Assembly (NCBI GenBank): GCA_963820955.1
Contig: CAWGCA010000041.1
Coordinates: 165,048 to 229,047, forward strand
Length of the DNA: 64,000 nt
Direction: 5' to 3'
From: CAWGCA01 sp963820955
Lineage (GTDB): Bacteria > Pseudomonadota > Gammaproteobacteria > Chromatiales > Chromatiaceae
Position numbers and translations under genes: made by a program. The notes below the pieces were generated by a model. It searched no databases. It was given only the letters and a program-made list of their open reading frames with translations, and was not told the DNA's origin. Numbering within the stretch: the first letter of the stretch is position 1; every line of letters starts with the position of its first letter. Below, piece by piece: positions 44,894 to 56,223 of this stretch.

Positions 44894-46075
44894 ATGTTTA
44901 AGATATTGACACTAAACAATATTTCTGTGTCCGGGCTCGATCGTCTCCCGCGCGATAAGTACGAGGTGGCATCGGAGATCTCCCACCCGGACGCAATTCT
45001 GGTGCGCTCCTATAAAATGCACGATATGGAGATCCCGGCGACGGTGAAGGCCATTGGCCGCGCGGGTGCGGGAGTGAACAATATCCCGGTGGAACGCATG
45101 ACCCAACTGGGTGTCGCGGTCTTTAACGCCCCTGGCGCCAATTCGAATGCGGTGAAAGAGCTGGTGTTGGCAGGAATGTTGATGGCTGCGAGGAATATCG
45201 GCCAGGCCTGGGGCTTCGCTCAGGGTCTGGAGGGCGAGGATGCGGAGATCAGCAAGGGTGTGGAGAAGGGCAAGAAAAAGTTTGTCGGTTTTGAACTCCC
45301 GGGCCGGACTCTGGGGGTCATTGGCCTAGGTGCGATCGGTGTCCGGGTGGCCAATGCCGCTCGCGCTTTGGGGATGAATGTGATCGGTTATGACCCGACC
45401 ATTACGGTTGAGAGTGCCTGGCAACTGTCAGCCGACGTGCAACAGGCCATCAGCGTGGATGATCTGCTCTCCAAGGTGGACTTCGTCACCTTTCATGTGC
45501 CGCTGGTGGACTCGACCCGCAACATGATCAATGCCGAGCGCCTCAAGCTGATGAAGAAAGGGGCGGTGCTGATCAACTTTGCACGCTCCGGAATTATCGA
45601 CGATGAAGCCGCGGTTGCCGCCCTGGATGAGGGGCGCTTGTACGCCTATGTCTGCGATTTCCCAAGCAGCCTGCTGAAGCACCACCCGCGTTGCATTACC
45701 CTGCCCCATCTGGGCGCCTCAACCAGCGAGGCGGAGGAGAACTGCGCTATCATGGTGGCCGATGAGGTCCGTGACTACCTGGAGCATGGTAACGTTAAGC
45801 ATTCGGTCAACTTTCCGCGGATCAAGCTTCCCCGGTCTGACGGTTATCGTCTCGCTGTGGTCAATTCCAATGTGCCCAACATGGTGGGTCAGATCTCAAC
45901 CGATCTGGCCCAGGGAGGCCTGAACATCGTCGATATGCTGAACAAGTCCCAGGGTGAAATTGCGGTGACCCTGCTGGATACCGATAAACAACCGGATCAG
46001 GATACGATAGATCGGATCGCCGCCATTGATGGCGTGTTATCGGTGCGTTGCCTGGGCTGCAACCTCGACCTCTAA
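44894..46075 (+). CDS. serA: D-3-phosphoglycerate dehydrogenase
   Basis: A 393-residue NAD-dependent dehydrogenase opening the serine pathway. The Rossmann motif is GVIGLGAIGVRVAN (about residues 140-153), the catalytic Arg and Glu are in FARSGIIDDEAA, the His is in LPHLGASTSEAE, and a C-terminal ACT domain (about 318-393) suggests serine feedback. It starts 14 bases after serC, so serC-serA form a serine unit placed between gyrA and pheA; in Pseudomonas serA is elsewhere. Confidence 0.93.
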   Translation: MFKILTLNNISVSGLDRLPRDKYEVASEISHPDAILVRSYKMHDMEIPATVKAIGRAGAGVNNIPVERMTQLGVAVFNAPGANSNAVKELVLAGMLMAARNIGQAWGFAQGLEGEDAEISKGVEKGKKKFVGFELPGRTLGVIGLGAIGVRVANAARALGMNVIGYDPTITVESAWQLSADVQQAISVDDLLSKVDFVTFHVPLVDSTRNMINAERLKLMKKGAVLINFARSGIIDDEAAVAALDEGRLYAYVCDFPSSLLKHHPRCITLPHLGASTSEAEENCAIMVADEVRDYLEHGNVKHSVNFPRIKLPRSDGYRLAVVNSNVPNMVGQISTDLAQGGLNIVDMLNKSQGEIAVTLLDTDKQPDQDTIDRIAAIDGVLSVRCLGCNLDL

Positions 46076-46086
46076 GCGTAGCGCGA

Positions 46087-47172
46087 ATGGCGAATCAAGA
46101 GAAACTTCAGCAGATCCGCGAACGGATCGATCGGCTGGATGTGCAGATTCAGGAGTTGATTAACGAGCGTGCGGCGGCGGCCAAGGAAGTCGCTGAGATA
46201 AAACTTGAGGGGGACAAGGACGCCTTTTTCTATCGTCCGGAGCGGGAGGCAGCCATCCTGAAGAAGATTCAGCGGCGCAACCGGGGACCCATGGGCGACG
46301 AGGAGATGGCGCGGCTGTTTCGGGAGATTATGTCCGCCTGTCTGGCCCTGGAACAGCCGATGAAGATTGCCTATCTGGGGCCGGAAGGGACCTTCACCCA
46401 GGCGGCCGCGTTGAAGCATTTCGGGCATTCCATCAATACCGTTTCGCTGGCCTCTATCTCGGACGTATTCAGGGAAGTAGAGTCCGGGGTGGCCCACTAT
46501 GGGGTGGTGCCAGTGGAAAACTCCACCGAGGGGGTGATTAACCACACCCTGGATCTGTTCATGCACTCACCGCTCTTCATCTGCGGTGAGGTGAGTCTCC
46601 GCATCCACCATCACCTGTTGAGTCAGGTGTCAGACCTGGCGGCCGTAAATCGGGTCTATTCCCATCAGCAATCCCTGGCCCAGTGCCGGCTCTGGCTCGA
46701 TCGCAATCTGCCGAATGCGGAGCAGATCACCGTGGGCAGTAATGCCGAGGCGGCCAAACTGGCGCGGCAGGAGCCGGGGTCCGCCGCTATTGCCGGTGAG
46801 ATGGCAGCCGAGTTGTACCAGCTTCAGGGATTGGCACGAAACATAGAGGACCAGCCCGACAACACCACCCGTTTCCTGGTGATCGGACGCCAGAAGGCCT
46901 ATCCGAGTGGTGAAGACAAGACCACCTTTCTGTGCGCCACCCGCAATGTGGCGGGTGGGCTCACTGCGCTGCTGGCCCCGCTGGCCAAACACGGTATCAG
47001 TATGTCGCGGATCGAATCCCGTCCCTCGCGCCAGGGAAACTGGGATTACGTATTTTTTATCGATATTGGGGGACATCAGGATGACCCTCATGTCGGCCGT
47101 GCGCTGGAAGACCTGAAAAAGGATGCCCGCATGCTGAAGATCCTCGGGTCTTACCCCAATGCAGTGCTCTAG
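46087..47172 (+). CDS. pheA: bifunctional chorismate mutase/prephenate dehydratase
   Basis: A 361-residue enzyme for phenylalanine synthesis. An AroQ chorismate mutase (about residues 1-90, IRERIDRLDVQIQELINERAA) is fused to a prephenate dehydratase (about 95-270, YLGPEGTFTQAAA; VVPVENSTEGV) and an ACT domain (about 283-358) with SRIESRPS, the phenylalanine-binding motif. It begins 11 bases after serA. Confidence 0.96.
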   Translation: MANQEKLQQIRERIDRLDVQIQELINERAAAAKEVAEIKLEGDKDAFFYRPEREAAILKKIQRRNRGPMGDEEMARLFREIMSACLALEQPMKIAYLGPEGTFTQAAALKHFGHSINTVSLASISDVFREVESGVAHYGVVPVENSTEGVINHTLDLFMHSPLFICGEVSLRIHHHLLSQVSDLAAVNRVYSHQQSLAQCRLWLDRNLPNAEQITVGSNAEAAKLARQEPGSAAIAGEMAAELYQLQGLARNIEDQPDNTTRFLVIGRQKAYPSGEDKTTFLCATRNVAGGLTALLAPLAKHGISMSRIESRPSRQGNWDYVFFIDIGGHQDDPHVGRALEDLKKDARMLKILGSYPNAVL

Positions 47173-47243
47173 CAACTGAAAGAAGCGGAGAACCTTGCTT
47201 GCTTCAAGCATCCGATTACACACCAACGGGTTTGAATCAGAAT

Positions 47244-48347
47244 ATGATAACGAACAGATTTCTTCCTCTTGCCGTCCCCGGAATCGCCGACTTGAAACCC
47301 TATGTGCCGGGAAAACCCATCTCCGAACTGGAGCGAGAACTGGGTATTCAGGATTCGCTCAAGCTGGCCTCCAACGAAAACCCCCTGGGATGCAGTGAAG
47401 CCGCCAAGCAGGCGATCCAGGCGGAACTGAGGGACGCGTCCCGCTACCCGGACGGTAGCGGCTTTGATCTGCGTAATGCCCTGGCAGCCAAGCATAATCT
47501 CTCCCCGGACTGCATTACCCTGGGGAATGGTTCCAACGACGTGCTGGACATGATCGCCCGGGTTTTTCTGGCCCCTGGTTACGAGTCGCTCTTCTCGCAG
47601 CATGCCTTCGCGATTTACCCCATCAGCAGCCAGGCCGTGGGAGCCTCCTTGAAGATCGCCCCGGCCAGGGACTACGGCCATGACCTCGCCGCTATGTCGG
47701 GCATGGTGGGGGAGAAGACCCGGGTGGTTTGGATTGCCAATCCCAACAATCCAACCGGTACCTGGCTGGACAAGGAGACACTGGAGGGTTTTATCGCCGC
47801 CGTTCCGGCCAGCACTTTGGTAGTGGTGGACGAGGCTTATTTCGAGTATGTAGACCAGCCTGAATACCCGGATGCCAGTCTCTGGCTTTCCCGCTATCCC
47901 AATCTGATAGTCACCCGCACTTTTTCGAAGGCCTATGGCCTGGCCTCCCTGCGGGTGGGGTATGGGCTTTCTCACCCAGATGTGGCTGATTTACTGAATC
48001 GGGTTCGGCAACCGTTCAACGTCAACAGCATGGCGCTGGCAGCCGCCCGCGCCGCGCTCGGCGATCAGGCATTCATCCAGCGCTCGGTCCAGGTCAACAG
48101 GGAAGGGATGGCACAGCTCGGCTCAGGCTTTAGCTCCATGGGGTTGGAGTACATTCCTTCGGTCGGTAATTTTATAAGTGTCGATGTGGGGCGCCCCGTG
48201 GCCGAGGTGGACCAGGCACTGTTACCGCTGGGGTGTATTGCCCGGCCGGTCGCCAACTATGGCCTTCCCAACCATCTTCGGGTCACTGTCGGCCTGCCGG
48301 GTGAGAACACCCGTTTTCTAGAGGCGTTGAGCAAGGTGATCGGCTGA
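47244..48347 (+). CDS. hisC: histidinol-phosphate aminotransferase
   Basis: A 367-residue class II PLP enzyme. The N-terminus LPLAVPGIADLKPYVPGKP, LASNENPLG motif, NPNNPTG loop and PLP lysine in TRTFSKAYGLASLRVGY are all present. Homologues placed between pheA and tyrA (HisC2) often also transaminate aromatic keto acids. The ATG at 47244 is preferred over a TTG at 47199 with a better ribosome site because the protein then aligns with family N-termini. Its stop overlaps the tyrA start. Confidence 0.93.
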   Translation: MITNRFLPLAVPGIADLKPYVPGKPISELERELGIQDSLKLASNENPLGCSEAAKQAIQAELRDASRYPDGSGFDLRNALAAKHNLSPDCITLGNGSNDVLDMIARVFLAPGYESLFSQHAFAIYPISSQAVGASLKIAPARDYGHDLAAMSGMVGEKTRVVWIANPNNPTGTWLDKETLEGFIAAVPASTLVVVDEAYFEYVDQPEYPDASLWLSRYPNLIVTRTFSKAYGLASLRVGYGLSHPDVADLLNRVRQPFNVNSMALAAARAALGDQAFIQRSVQVNREGMAQLGSGFSSMGLEYIPSVGNFISVDVGRPVAEVDQALLPLGCIARPVANYGLPNHLRVTVGLPGENTRFLEALSKVIG

Positions 48348-49228
48348 TGCTGATCCGTCGACTGGCGGTCATCGGTGTCGGCTTGATCGGCGGTTCTCTC
48401 GCCCGGGCCCTTCGTAAGGTTGGCGAGGTGGATGAGGTTGTGGGCTGCGGGCGAGGCCGGCCAAATCTGGAGAAGGCCCTCGAACTCGGTGTGATCGACC
48501 GTTACACCCAGGATATCGGTGAGGCGGTCCGGGGCGCAGACCTGGTTTTTCTGTCCCTGCCACTGGGGGCGATGGGTGCCGCCTTCGATGCCATGCGGGA
48601 CCAGTTGGATCCGGCGGCTGTCGTCACCGACGGCGGCAGCGCCAAGGGCAGTGTGGTCGCGGCCTGTGAGGCGGCCTTCGGCAGTCAGGCCGCAAAATTC
48701 GTTCCCGGTCACCCGATCGCCGGTACCGAGCAGAGTGGTGTCGTGGCTTCGTTTCCCGAACTGTACCGCAATAGGCGGGTCATTTTGACCCCCACGGAGG
48801 TGACATCGCGGGAGGGATTGAGCAAGGTCGAGGCCATGTGGCGTGCCTGCGGGGCGGAAGTCACCTATATGTCGGTGCAACACCACGACGAGGTTCTAGC
48901 GGCCACCTCTCATTTGCCCCACATGCTGGCCTTCAGTCTGGTTGACAGCCTGGCTCGGATGGAGGAGCACGACGACATCTTTCGCTATGCCGCTGGCGGG
49001 TTCCGCGATTTCACCCGGATTGCCTCCAGCAGTCCGGTGATGTGGCGGGATATCTGTGTCGCCAATCGCGAGGCCCTGAGCAATATGATGGAAAGGTACA
49101 TCGCCGAGATGGCGGAATTGGCGGAAACCATACGGCGAGGTGATGGGGATCATCTGCTGGAGATTTTCAGCCGGGCCAAGGCAGCCCGTGACCGCTATAT
49201 CGACGGTATCCTGGACTCCTCCGAATAG
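48347..49228 (+). CDS. tyrA: prephenate dehydrogenase
   Basis: A 293-residue NAD-dependent enzyme for tyrosine synthesis. The dinucleotide motif is VIGVGLIGGSLARAL, followed by the KGSV and GHPIAGTEQSG motifs around the active site and SHLPHML. In Pseudomonas this gene is fused to aroA; here the two are separate with 398 bp between. The coding region shares one base with the hisC stop (TGATG). The left inverted-repeat arm begins inside this gene at about 48,682. Confidence 0.95.
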   Translation: MLIRRLAVIGVGLIGGSLARALRKVGEVDEVVGCGRGRPNLEKALELGVIDRYTQDIGEAVRGADLVFLSLPLGAMGAAFDAMRDQLDPAAVVTDGGSAKGSVVAACEAAFGSQAAKFVPGHPIAGTEQSGVVASFPELYRNRRVILTPTEVTSREGLSKVEAMWRACGAEVTYMSVQHHDEVLAATSHLPHMLAFSLVDSLARMEEHDDIFRYAAGGFRDFTRIASSSPVMWRDICVANREALSNMMERYIAEMAELAETIRRGDGDHLLEIFSRAKAARDRYIDGILDSSE

Positions 49229-49626
49229 CCTATGCCGCTGACAGGCAGACCCGGTGGTCCCCTGATTTGCTTTTTGCACCCCTCTACCCAGTGCCCCCCG
49301 CCACCGCGGGTGATTTTCAACCACTGGGGGCAGGGAGTGCGATGAGGATGATTGAACTGAGCCGGGATGGTGCACTGAGTCCTTAAACCTTAACAAGGGG
49401 AACCCATCGTTTTCACCCCTGCCCTTTCTGCGCGTGCGTTGTCCTCTGGGGTTTCATCTTTAGGTTCAATCGGTTGCAGATCAGCATTTGGCCCGGCGCT
49501 GGATCGGTTTTGGGGCTGTTATGGTAACCCTTTGTTTTTTATTGCGGTTTATGTTTACAAGCGGGGCTTGAGCCGCTAAGCTTTGCGGCCATTTTCATTA
49601 CTCTGAGTATTGTTTGGGGGACTGAG
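49229..49626. other. intergenic region between tyrA and aroA
   Basis: No gene is supported on either strand in these 398 bp. A small hairpin, GCCGC/GCGGC (49,572-49,589), lies 38 bases before the aroA start, and the T-rich stretch before it may hold the aroA promoter. A long untranslated leader for aroA is the likeliest use. Confidence 0.5.
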
Positions 49627-50952
49627 TTGAGCTCATCCGGCAATCTTCTGTTTACGATCGGTGCTGGCGGGCGGCTTTCCGGCAGCCTGCGCGTTCCGGG
49701 GGACAAGTCGGTTTCCCACCGCTCCATCATGCTCGGGTCGCTGGCCGAGGGCCGCACCCGGGTAACCGGTTTCCTGGAGGGAGAGGATAGTCTGGCGACG
49801 CTGAATGCCTTTCGCTGCATGGGGGTGGAGATCGAACGACCAGAGCTCGGTCGAGTCGATATCCACGGTGTCGGGATGAAGGGTCTGAAGGTACCGGATG
49901 GGCCCCTGGATCTGGGCAATTCCGGAACCTCCATGCGTTTGCTGTCCGGCCTGCTGGCAGGGCAGGGGTTCGAACTTACCCTGAGCGGTGATCGATCACT
50001 CTCCAGTCGCCCTATGCAACGAGTGACCGAGCCATTGGCCCGGATGGGGGCGCAGATCGGGACCACAATGCAGGGCACTGCTCCACTCAGGATCCATGCA
50101 GTAGAGTCCCTGCGGGGTATCCGCTACGAGATGCCTATCGCCAGCGCCCAGGTAAAATCGGCCCTGCTACTTGCCGGACTTTACGCCGAGGGTGAGACCT
50201 GTGTTATCGAACCGGCCCCGACCCGGGACCACACCGAGCGCATGCTACAAGGCTTTGGGTATCCGCTTCGGCGCAACGGAAATCAGATCTGCCTTTCCGG
50301 CGGCGGCGTCCTCAAGGCCTGTGATTTGGAGATACCAGCTGATATCTCGTCGGCCGCATTCTTTATGGTAGGGGCGAGTATTGCGGAAGGATCGGATCTA
50401 CTGCTGCGCCATGTCGGGGTGAATCCCACCCGGGACGGGGTGATCAATATCCTGCGCCGGATGGGGGCCAATATAGAGGTGATCGACCAGACCCAGGCCG
50501 GCGGCGAGCCAATAGCTGATCTAAGAGTGCGTTCTGCCAGACTGACCGGGATTCGTATTCCTGTTGATCAGGTACCGCTTGCCATCGATGAATTTCCGGT
50601 GTTGTTCATCGCCGCGGCCTGCGCCGAAGGTGAGACGGTGCTAACCGGTGCGGAAGAACTCCGGGTCAAAGAGAGTGATCGCATTCAGGTGATGGCCGAC
50701 GGGTTAGCCGTGCTTGGGGTGGATGCCGAGCCGACACCCGATGGAATGCGGATCCGGGGAGGGGTGATCTCCGGTGGTCGAGTGCAGAGTGAGGGCGATC
50801 ACAGGATTGCAATGGCGTTCTCCATCGCCGCCCTGCGGGCCACCGATGAGATCCTGGTAGAGGATTGCGACAATGTGAATACCTCGTTTCCGGGATTTGT
50901 CGGAATGGCCAGGGAGGCAGGCCTGAAGATCAGTGAGCGGAGAGGGAAGTGA
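49627..50952 (+). CDS. aroA: EPSP synthase (3-phosphoshikimate 1-carboxyvinyltransferase)
   Basis: A 441-residue enzyme of the shikimate pathway, joining shikimate 3-phosphate and PEP. Signature segments are PGDKSVSHRS (about residues 24-33), NSGTSMRLLSGLLAG (about 98-112) and RVKESDR (about 345-351). A TTG start at 49627 follows GGGGGA. The stop is directly followed by cmk, so aroA-cmk-rpsA is probably one transcription unit. Confidence 0.95.
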   Translation: MSSSGNLLFTIGAGGRLSGSLRVPGDKSVSHRSIMLGSLAEGRTRVTGFLEGEDSLATLNAFRCMGVEIERPELGRVDIHGVGMKGLKVPDGPLDLGNSGTSMRLLSGLLAGQGFELTLSGDRSLSSRPMQRVTEPLARMGAQIGTTMQGTAPLRIHAVESLRGIRYEMPIASAQVKSALLLAGLYAEGETCVIEPAPTRDHTERMLQGFGYPLRRNGNQICLSGGGVLKACDLEIPADISSAAFFMVGASIAEGSDLLLRHVGVNPTRDGVINILRRMGANIEVIDQTQAGGEPIADLRVRSARLTGIRIPVDQVPLAIDEFPVLFIAAACAEGETVLTGAEELRVKESDRIQVMADGLAVLGVDAEPTPDGMRIRGGVISGGRVQSEGDHRIAMAFSIAALRATDEILVEDCDNVNTSFPGFVGMAREAGLKISERRGK

Positions 50953-50954
50953 GA

Positions 50955-51623
50955 ATGGTGCGCGTTATTACGATCGACGGTCCCAGTGGTTCGGGTAAAG
51001 GGACCATTGCCGAACGGCTTGCGGGGCGACTCGATTGGCATTGTCTCGACAGCGGTGCGCTCTATCGGTTGGTCGGACTGGCCGCAGAGCATGCCCAAGT
51101 CGGTACCGATCAGGTCACACGACTGGCTGGAATTGCGCGGAGTATGAACGTGGAGTTCCTGGGTGGCGAGGTGTTGCTGGAAGGCGAAAAGGTGGCTCGT
51201 GCGATCCGTACGGAACGAGTCGGTAATCTTGCGTCCCGGGTGGCTGCGGTGCCGGAGGTGCGGGCGGCCTTGTTGGACTGGCAAAGAAACTATGCCCGTG
51301 AACCGGGCCTGGTAGCGGATGGCCGGGATATGGGCACGGTGGTGTTTCCCGCGGCCGAGGTAAAAATATTTCTGACCGCCAGTCCAGAGGAGCGGGCGCA
51401 AAGGCGTTATAAGCAGTTGAAAGAGAAAGGATTGGATGCTAATCTTGCCGACCTTGTTGCGGAGATTCGGGAACGCGATGACCGAGACAGCAACCGTAGT
51501 GTAGCGCCGCTGAAAGCGGCGCCCGGGGCGCTTGAGATAGAGTCGACAGCGCTCTCCATCGATGAGGTACTGGAGAGGGTGCTTGAAAGAGTACGCAGCA
51601 CTTTTCCGGATCTGGCTGTATAA
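50955..51623 (+). CDS. cmk: cytidylate kinase
   Basis: A 222-residue kinase that phosphorylates CMP and dCMP. The P-loop is GPSGSGKGT (about residues 9-17); the CMP-binding regions (DGRDMGTVVFP; LTASPEERAQRRYKQL) are typical. An in-frame GTG at 50949 overlaps the aroA stop and is an alternative start. It precedes rpsA, as in most gammaproteobacteria. Confidence 0.95.
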   Translation: MVRVITIDGPSGSGKGTIAERLAGRLDWHCLDSGALYRLVGLAAEHAQVGTDQVTRLAGIARSMNVEFLGGEVLLEGEKVARAIRTERVGNLASRVAAVPEVRAALLDWQRNYAREPGLVADGRDMGTVVFPAAEVKIFLTASPEERAQRRYKQLKEKGLDANLADLVAEIRERDDRDSNRSVAPLKAAPGALEIESTALSIDEVLERVLERVRSTFPDLAV

Positions 51624-51626
51624 GGG

Positions 51627-51648
51627 GGCCCTGACGGGCTGTTTTTTT
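51627..51648 (+). terminator. weak hairpin with T tract between cmk and rpsA
   Basis: A short GCCC/GGGC stem (51,628-51,639) is followed by seven T (51,642-51,648). It may partly end the aroA-cmk transcript or attenuate rpsA. The stem is only four pairs, so confidence is low. Confidence 0.4.
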
Positions 51649-51713
51649 AACCACAACCAAAGGCCTTGTGTATCAGGCCGCTGATCGGCCATGCCGATCC
51701 AGGATTTTTTCTA

Positions 51714-53384
<1,671 letters not shown>

Positions 53385-53391
53385 GGGGAAC

Positions 53392-53445
53392 AAACGGACT
53401 TTTCCGTTTTGCTAATAACGAGGCCGGGACCTGGTTGGGTCCCGG
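53392..53445 (+). other. two stem-loops between rpsA and ihfB
   Basis: The first stem is AAACGGA/TCCGTTT (53,392-53,409) with only four T after it, and the second is CCGGGACC/GGTCCCGG (53,424-53,445). They may shape rpsA transcript ends or control ihfB translation. Neither is a strong intrinsic terminator. Confidence 0.5.
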
Positions 53446-53472
53446 TCAACAATAACAGGATAGAGATAGAGA

Positions 53473-53781
53473 ATGACTAAATCTGAACTGATTGACGTCA
53501 TCGCAAAGGAACAGGGCCACCTTGCCTACCGCGATATTGAACTGGCGGTCAAGTGTATGCTCGAGCAGATGAGCCAGGCATTGGCTGCCGGAGAACGGAT
53601 TGAGATCCGGGGGTTTGGTAGTTTCTCGCTGCACTATCGCCCGCCACGTCAGGGCAGGAATCCCAAAACAGGGGATTCCGTCGCGTTGGCTGGAAAATAT
53701 GTTCCTCACTTCAAACCGGGCAAGGAACTTAGAGAGCGCGTGAACAATATCAGCCACAAGGACGATGCGGTAACGGGTTAA
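53473..53781 (+). CDS. ihfB: integration host factor subunit beta
   Basis: A 102-residue DNA-bending protein. The arm sequence with the DNA-intercalating proline lies in GFGSFSLHYRPPRQGRNPKTG (PRxGRNPxTG), and the C-terminus KPGKELRERVN is typical. It pairs with IhfA and supports sigma-54 promoters such as the one before the PEP-CTERM gene. It follows rpsA, as in other gammaproteobacteria. Confidence 0.97.
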   Translation: MTKSELIDVIAKEQGHLAYRDIELAVKCMLEQMSQALAAGERIEIRGFGSFSLHYRPPRQGRNPKTGDSVALAGKYVPHFKPGKELRERVNNISHKDDAVTG

Positions 53782-54147
53782 AGCCCATTTTCGGTCGGCT
53801 TACTCCCTCCTCTCATCGGCAGGGATGTTGCGATAGCGGGTTGCATTGCAGGACCGCTGGAGCAGCTGTCGCATCGGGGATATAGCGCAGTCAGGTGGGA
53901 AGATCGGCAGTGGGTCCGGATCTCGGCTGCAGGTTGCTCGTCTCCTCTTCAATTACGCCGACCCACAAACAGGGCCGGTTTGTGTTCTCCATCACATTCC
54001 TCACCCAAACAAGTTTTTATTGCCAGGTTTCAGATCTGGCAGCCCCCCATAGCCACTACTGGATGCCGGTTTTTCCAGTCAAGTTTCGATCCTAACGAAC
54101 GATTACTCTAGCAGCGATAATATTTGCCTGCAGGCGGCTGCAACTAC
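53782..54147. other. intergenic region after ihfB
   Basis: The 366 bp between ihfB and the phosphatase gene contain a 7-bp hairpin (CACAAAC/GTTTGTG, 53,964-53,984) and no supported coding or RNA gene. A promoter for the partner-switching genes is expected here but I cannot mark one with confidence. Confidence 0.45.
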
Positions 54148-55779
54148 ATGGGTAAGGATCTCGGGTTTAAGCTGGGTCATTGGCTGGTTGCTGTGATGAT
54201 GATGGCGGCTTCGCTGCCTTGTCTTTTTGTCATCCTCTGGCTGCTGCTGTCGGAAGCGGCTTTGCAGGGTGACAGCGACAGCCCCAGATCCCTGGTCCAT
54301 GCAACACAGGAGCCCTGGTACCCGGCCCAGAAGCAGAATCGACTGTCATTTCTCGATGTTGCCGTGCTGTTTACTATCGTCTGCCTGGTTATAACCTACG
54401 TTTTTTCCAGGAAAATGGCCGGGTGTCTGGAGAGAGATCTGTTCGGCCTGGGCAGGGTCTTCAACGGACAGGATTCAGAGGATGTTCGTTTCCGATTTGC
54501 GGAATTCCAACGCCTTGCAGCAGAGGGCTACCGCGTGCAGTCTGGAATGCGTCTGGTCGATCAAGCTCGTCGGGAGAGCGAGGACCGGCTCAGGCTGGCC
54601 CTTACCTCCGGTGGTTTCGGCACCTGGGATTGGGATCTGGAGAGCGGGCGGTTGATTTGGGACGAGCATACCCACGATCTTTACGGTATTGCGCCTGGGA
54701 AATTCTCCGGCTCCTATGATGACTTTCTGATATTGCTGCATCCCGATGACCGGGATGTTCTCTATCAGCAGTTGACGCGCATGGGAGAAAGCAGAGACAC
54801 CGAGGCCCACGAAGTAGAGTTTAGAGTTCGGCTTTCGGACGGCAGGGAAAGAACACTGGCTGATCGCTCAGAGGTCTTTTTTGACAGCAATGGGCGCATT
54901 GAACGCATGATGGGGGTTACCTGGGATATCACCTCACGCAAACGGGCCGAAAAGGCACTGGTCGAAGCGCGGGACATCGCGGAGGATGTCAATCTGCGCA
55001 TGAAACAGGATCTACAGGCGGCAGCCCGGGTGCAGCAGGCACTGTTGCCTGAGCAGGCGCCAGACATGGAAAGCCTGAATACCGCTTGGTGTTATCGCCC
55101 CTGCGAAGAACTGGCCGGCGATGCGCTCAATCTGTTTTCCCTGGGCAACCGCTATCTGGTGCTCTATGTTCTTGATGTATGCGGTCATGGGGTTCCCTCC
55201 TCGCTGCTGGCGGTGTCGGTATCCCGCAATCTGAGTTTGAGCCTGTCGGATGGGTCGATCATAGCGAAGCCTGGGCCCAATCCCGGTGAGTACCAACCGA
55301 TAGCACCTGCTGAAGTAGCAGACCGCCTCAACCGGCTCTATCCCATGGACTCGCGTTCCCGTCTGTATTTCACTCTGTTGTATGGGATTCTCGATATTCA
55401 GCTGGGTGAGTTTCGCTATGTGAGTGCCGGAAATCCGGGGCCTATTAGATTGTGCGGCAGCGGAGGCGCGATTATTGGTGACGCTCCCGCGGTACCGATT
55501 GGACTATTGCCGGACTCGGAGTACGAGGAGAGTGTTCTCCAGTTAGATTCCGGCGATCGGTTATATCTGAGCACTGACGGTGTAATCGAAGAGCGGAATG
55601 CGGAACGGGAGATGTTCGGTGGGCAGCGTCTGTGTACCGCCCTCGGAAAGCTGCGTACAGGGCCTTTGTCGGAAAGTCTTGATGCGATAGTGGAACAGGT
55701 GGTTGCCTGGCGGGGAATGCCCGCACTCAGCGATGACATTGCAATGATCGGTCTCGAGTGGCGTGCGCAGGGGCGCTGA
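54148..55779 (+). CDS. membrane PAS-PP2C (SpoIIE/RsbU-type) phosphatase
   Basis: A 543-residue protein starting at ATG 54148. Two membrane helices (about residues 10-35 and 66-85) enclose a short periplasmic loop. A linker is followed by a PAS domain (about 145-265, ending GVTWDITSRKRAEK), a coiled coil, and a PP2C phosphatase domain (about 300-540). Metal-binding Asp residues appear in CEELAGDALNLF, VLDVCGHG, STDGVIE and SDDIAMIGL. It should dephosphorylate an RsbV-like protein. The kinase gene follows in 3 bases and a STAS gene after that, a full partner-switching set. The output (sigma factor or other target) is not visible. Confidence 0.9.
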   Translation: MGKDLGFKLGHWLVAVMMMAASLPCLFVILWLLLSEAALQGDSDSPRSLVHATQEPWYPAQKQNRLSFLDVAVLFTIVCLVITYVFSRKMAGCLERDLFGLGRVFNGQDSEDVRFRFAEFQRLAAEGYRVQSGMRLVDQARRESEDRLRLALTSGGFGTWDWDLESGRLIWDEHTHDLYGIAPGKFSGSYDDFLILLHPDDRDVLYQQLTRMGESRDTEAHEVEFRVRLSDGRERTLADRSEVFFDSNGRIERMMGVTWDITSRKRAEKALVEARDIAEDVNLRMKQDLQAAARVQQALLPEQAPDMESLNTAWCYRPCEELAGDALNLFSLGNRYLVLYVLDVCGHGVPSSLLAVSVSRNLSLSLSDGSIIAKPGPNPGEYQPIAPAEVADRLNRLYPMDSRSRLYFTLLYGILDIQLGEFRYVSAGNPGPIRLCGSGGAIIGDAPAVPIGLLPDSEYEESVLQLDSGDRLYLSTDGVIEERNAEREMFGGQRLCTALGKLRTGPLSESLDAIVEQVVAWRGMPALSDDIAMIGLEWRAQGR

Positions 55780-55782
55780 TCG

Positions 55783-56202
55783 GTGGAAAAACAACTGGCC
55801 GAGATCCGTTTTTCCGGTAGTGAGGCCTGGTTTCAGGAAATACGTTGCCTCTTACGCCAGTTGCTGACTGGGCTTGGATGTGACGGCTCGTTCACTAATG
55901 AGACGGTGCTTGCGATTCAAGAGGCGATGGCCAATGTGGTCCGCCATGCCTACCGGGGTAACGAGGCGGGTGAAATCATTCTTGCTGTTCGACGCTACGG
56001 TGATGATTTGGTGTTCCGGCTTACGGATTTCGCGCCGCAAGTCGATCAGCGGCAGATCGAAACACGGGATCCGGATGACGTTCATCCCGGGGGCCTTGGC
56101 GTTTACATGATTGACCGGATTATGGACAGAGTAGAGTTTATAAAGCCTGGTCCGGGCGAAGGAAATATTCTAGAGATGACCAGAAGGTTGGACGGTATCT
56201 GA
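55783..56202 (+). CDS. RsbW-like serine kinase/anti-sigma factor
   Basis: A 139-residue HATPase_c protein. The N-box is QEAMANVVRHAY (Glu and Asn for Mg-ATP), and the G1-type motif is PGGLGVYMIDRIMD. Such kinases phosphorylate an RsbV-like STAS partner and may hold a sigma factor. A GTG start begins 3 bases after the phosphatase stop, and the STAS gene begins 21 bases after its own stop, so the three are co-transcribed. Confidence 0.9.
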   Translation: MEKQLAEIRFSGSEAWFQEIRCLLRQLLTGLGCDGSFTNETVLAIQEAMANVVRHAYRGNEAGEIILAVRRYGDDLVFRLTDFAPQVDQRQIETRDPDDVHPGGLGVYMIDRIMDRVEFIKPGPGEGNILEMTRRLDGI

Positions 56203-56223
56203 TAACCGATTGAGGAAATGATC

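Noticed and set aside
53875..53945. Sequence starting GGGGATATAGCGCAGTCAGG, like the 5' part of a tRNA
   Set aside because: The D arm does not close and no anticodon or T arm with matching acceptor stem follows. Chance similarity.
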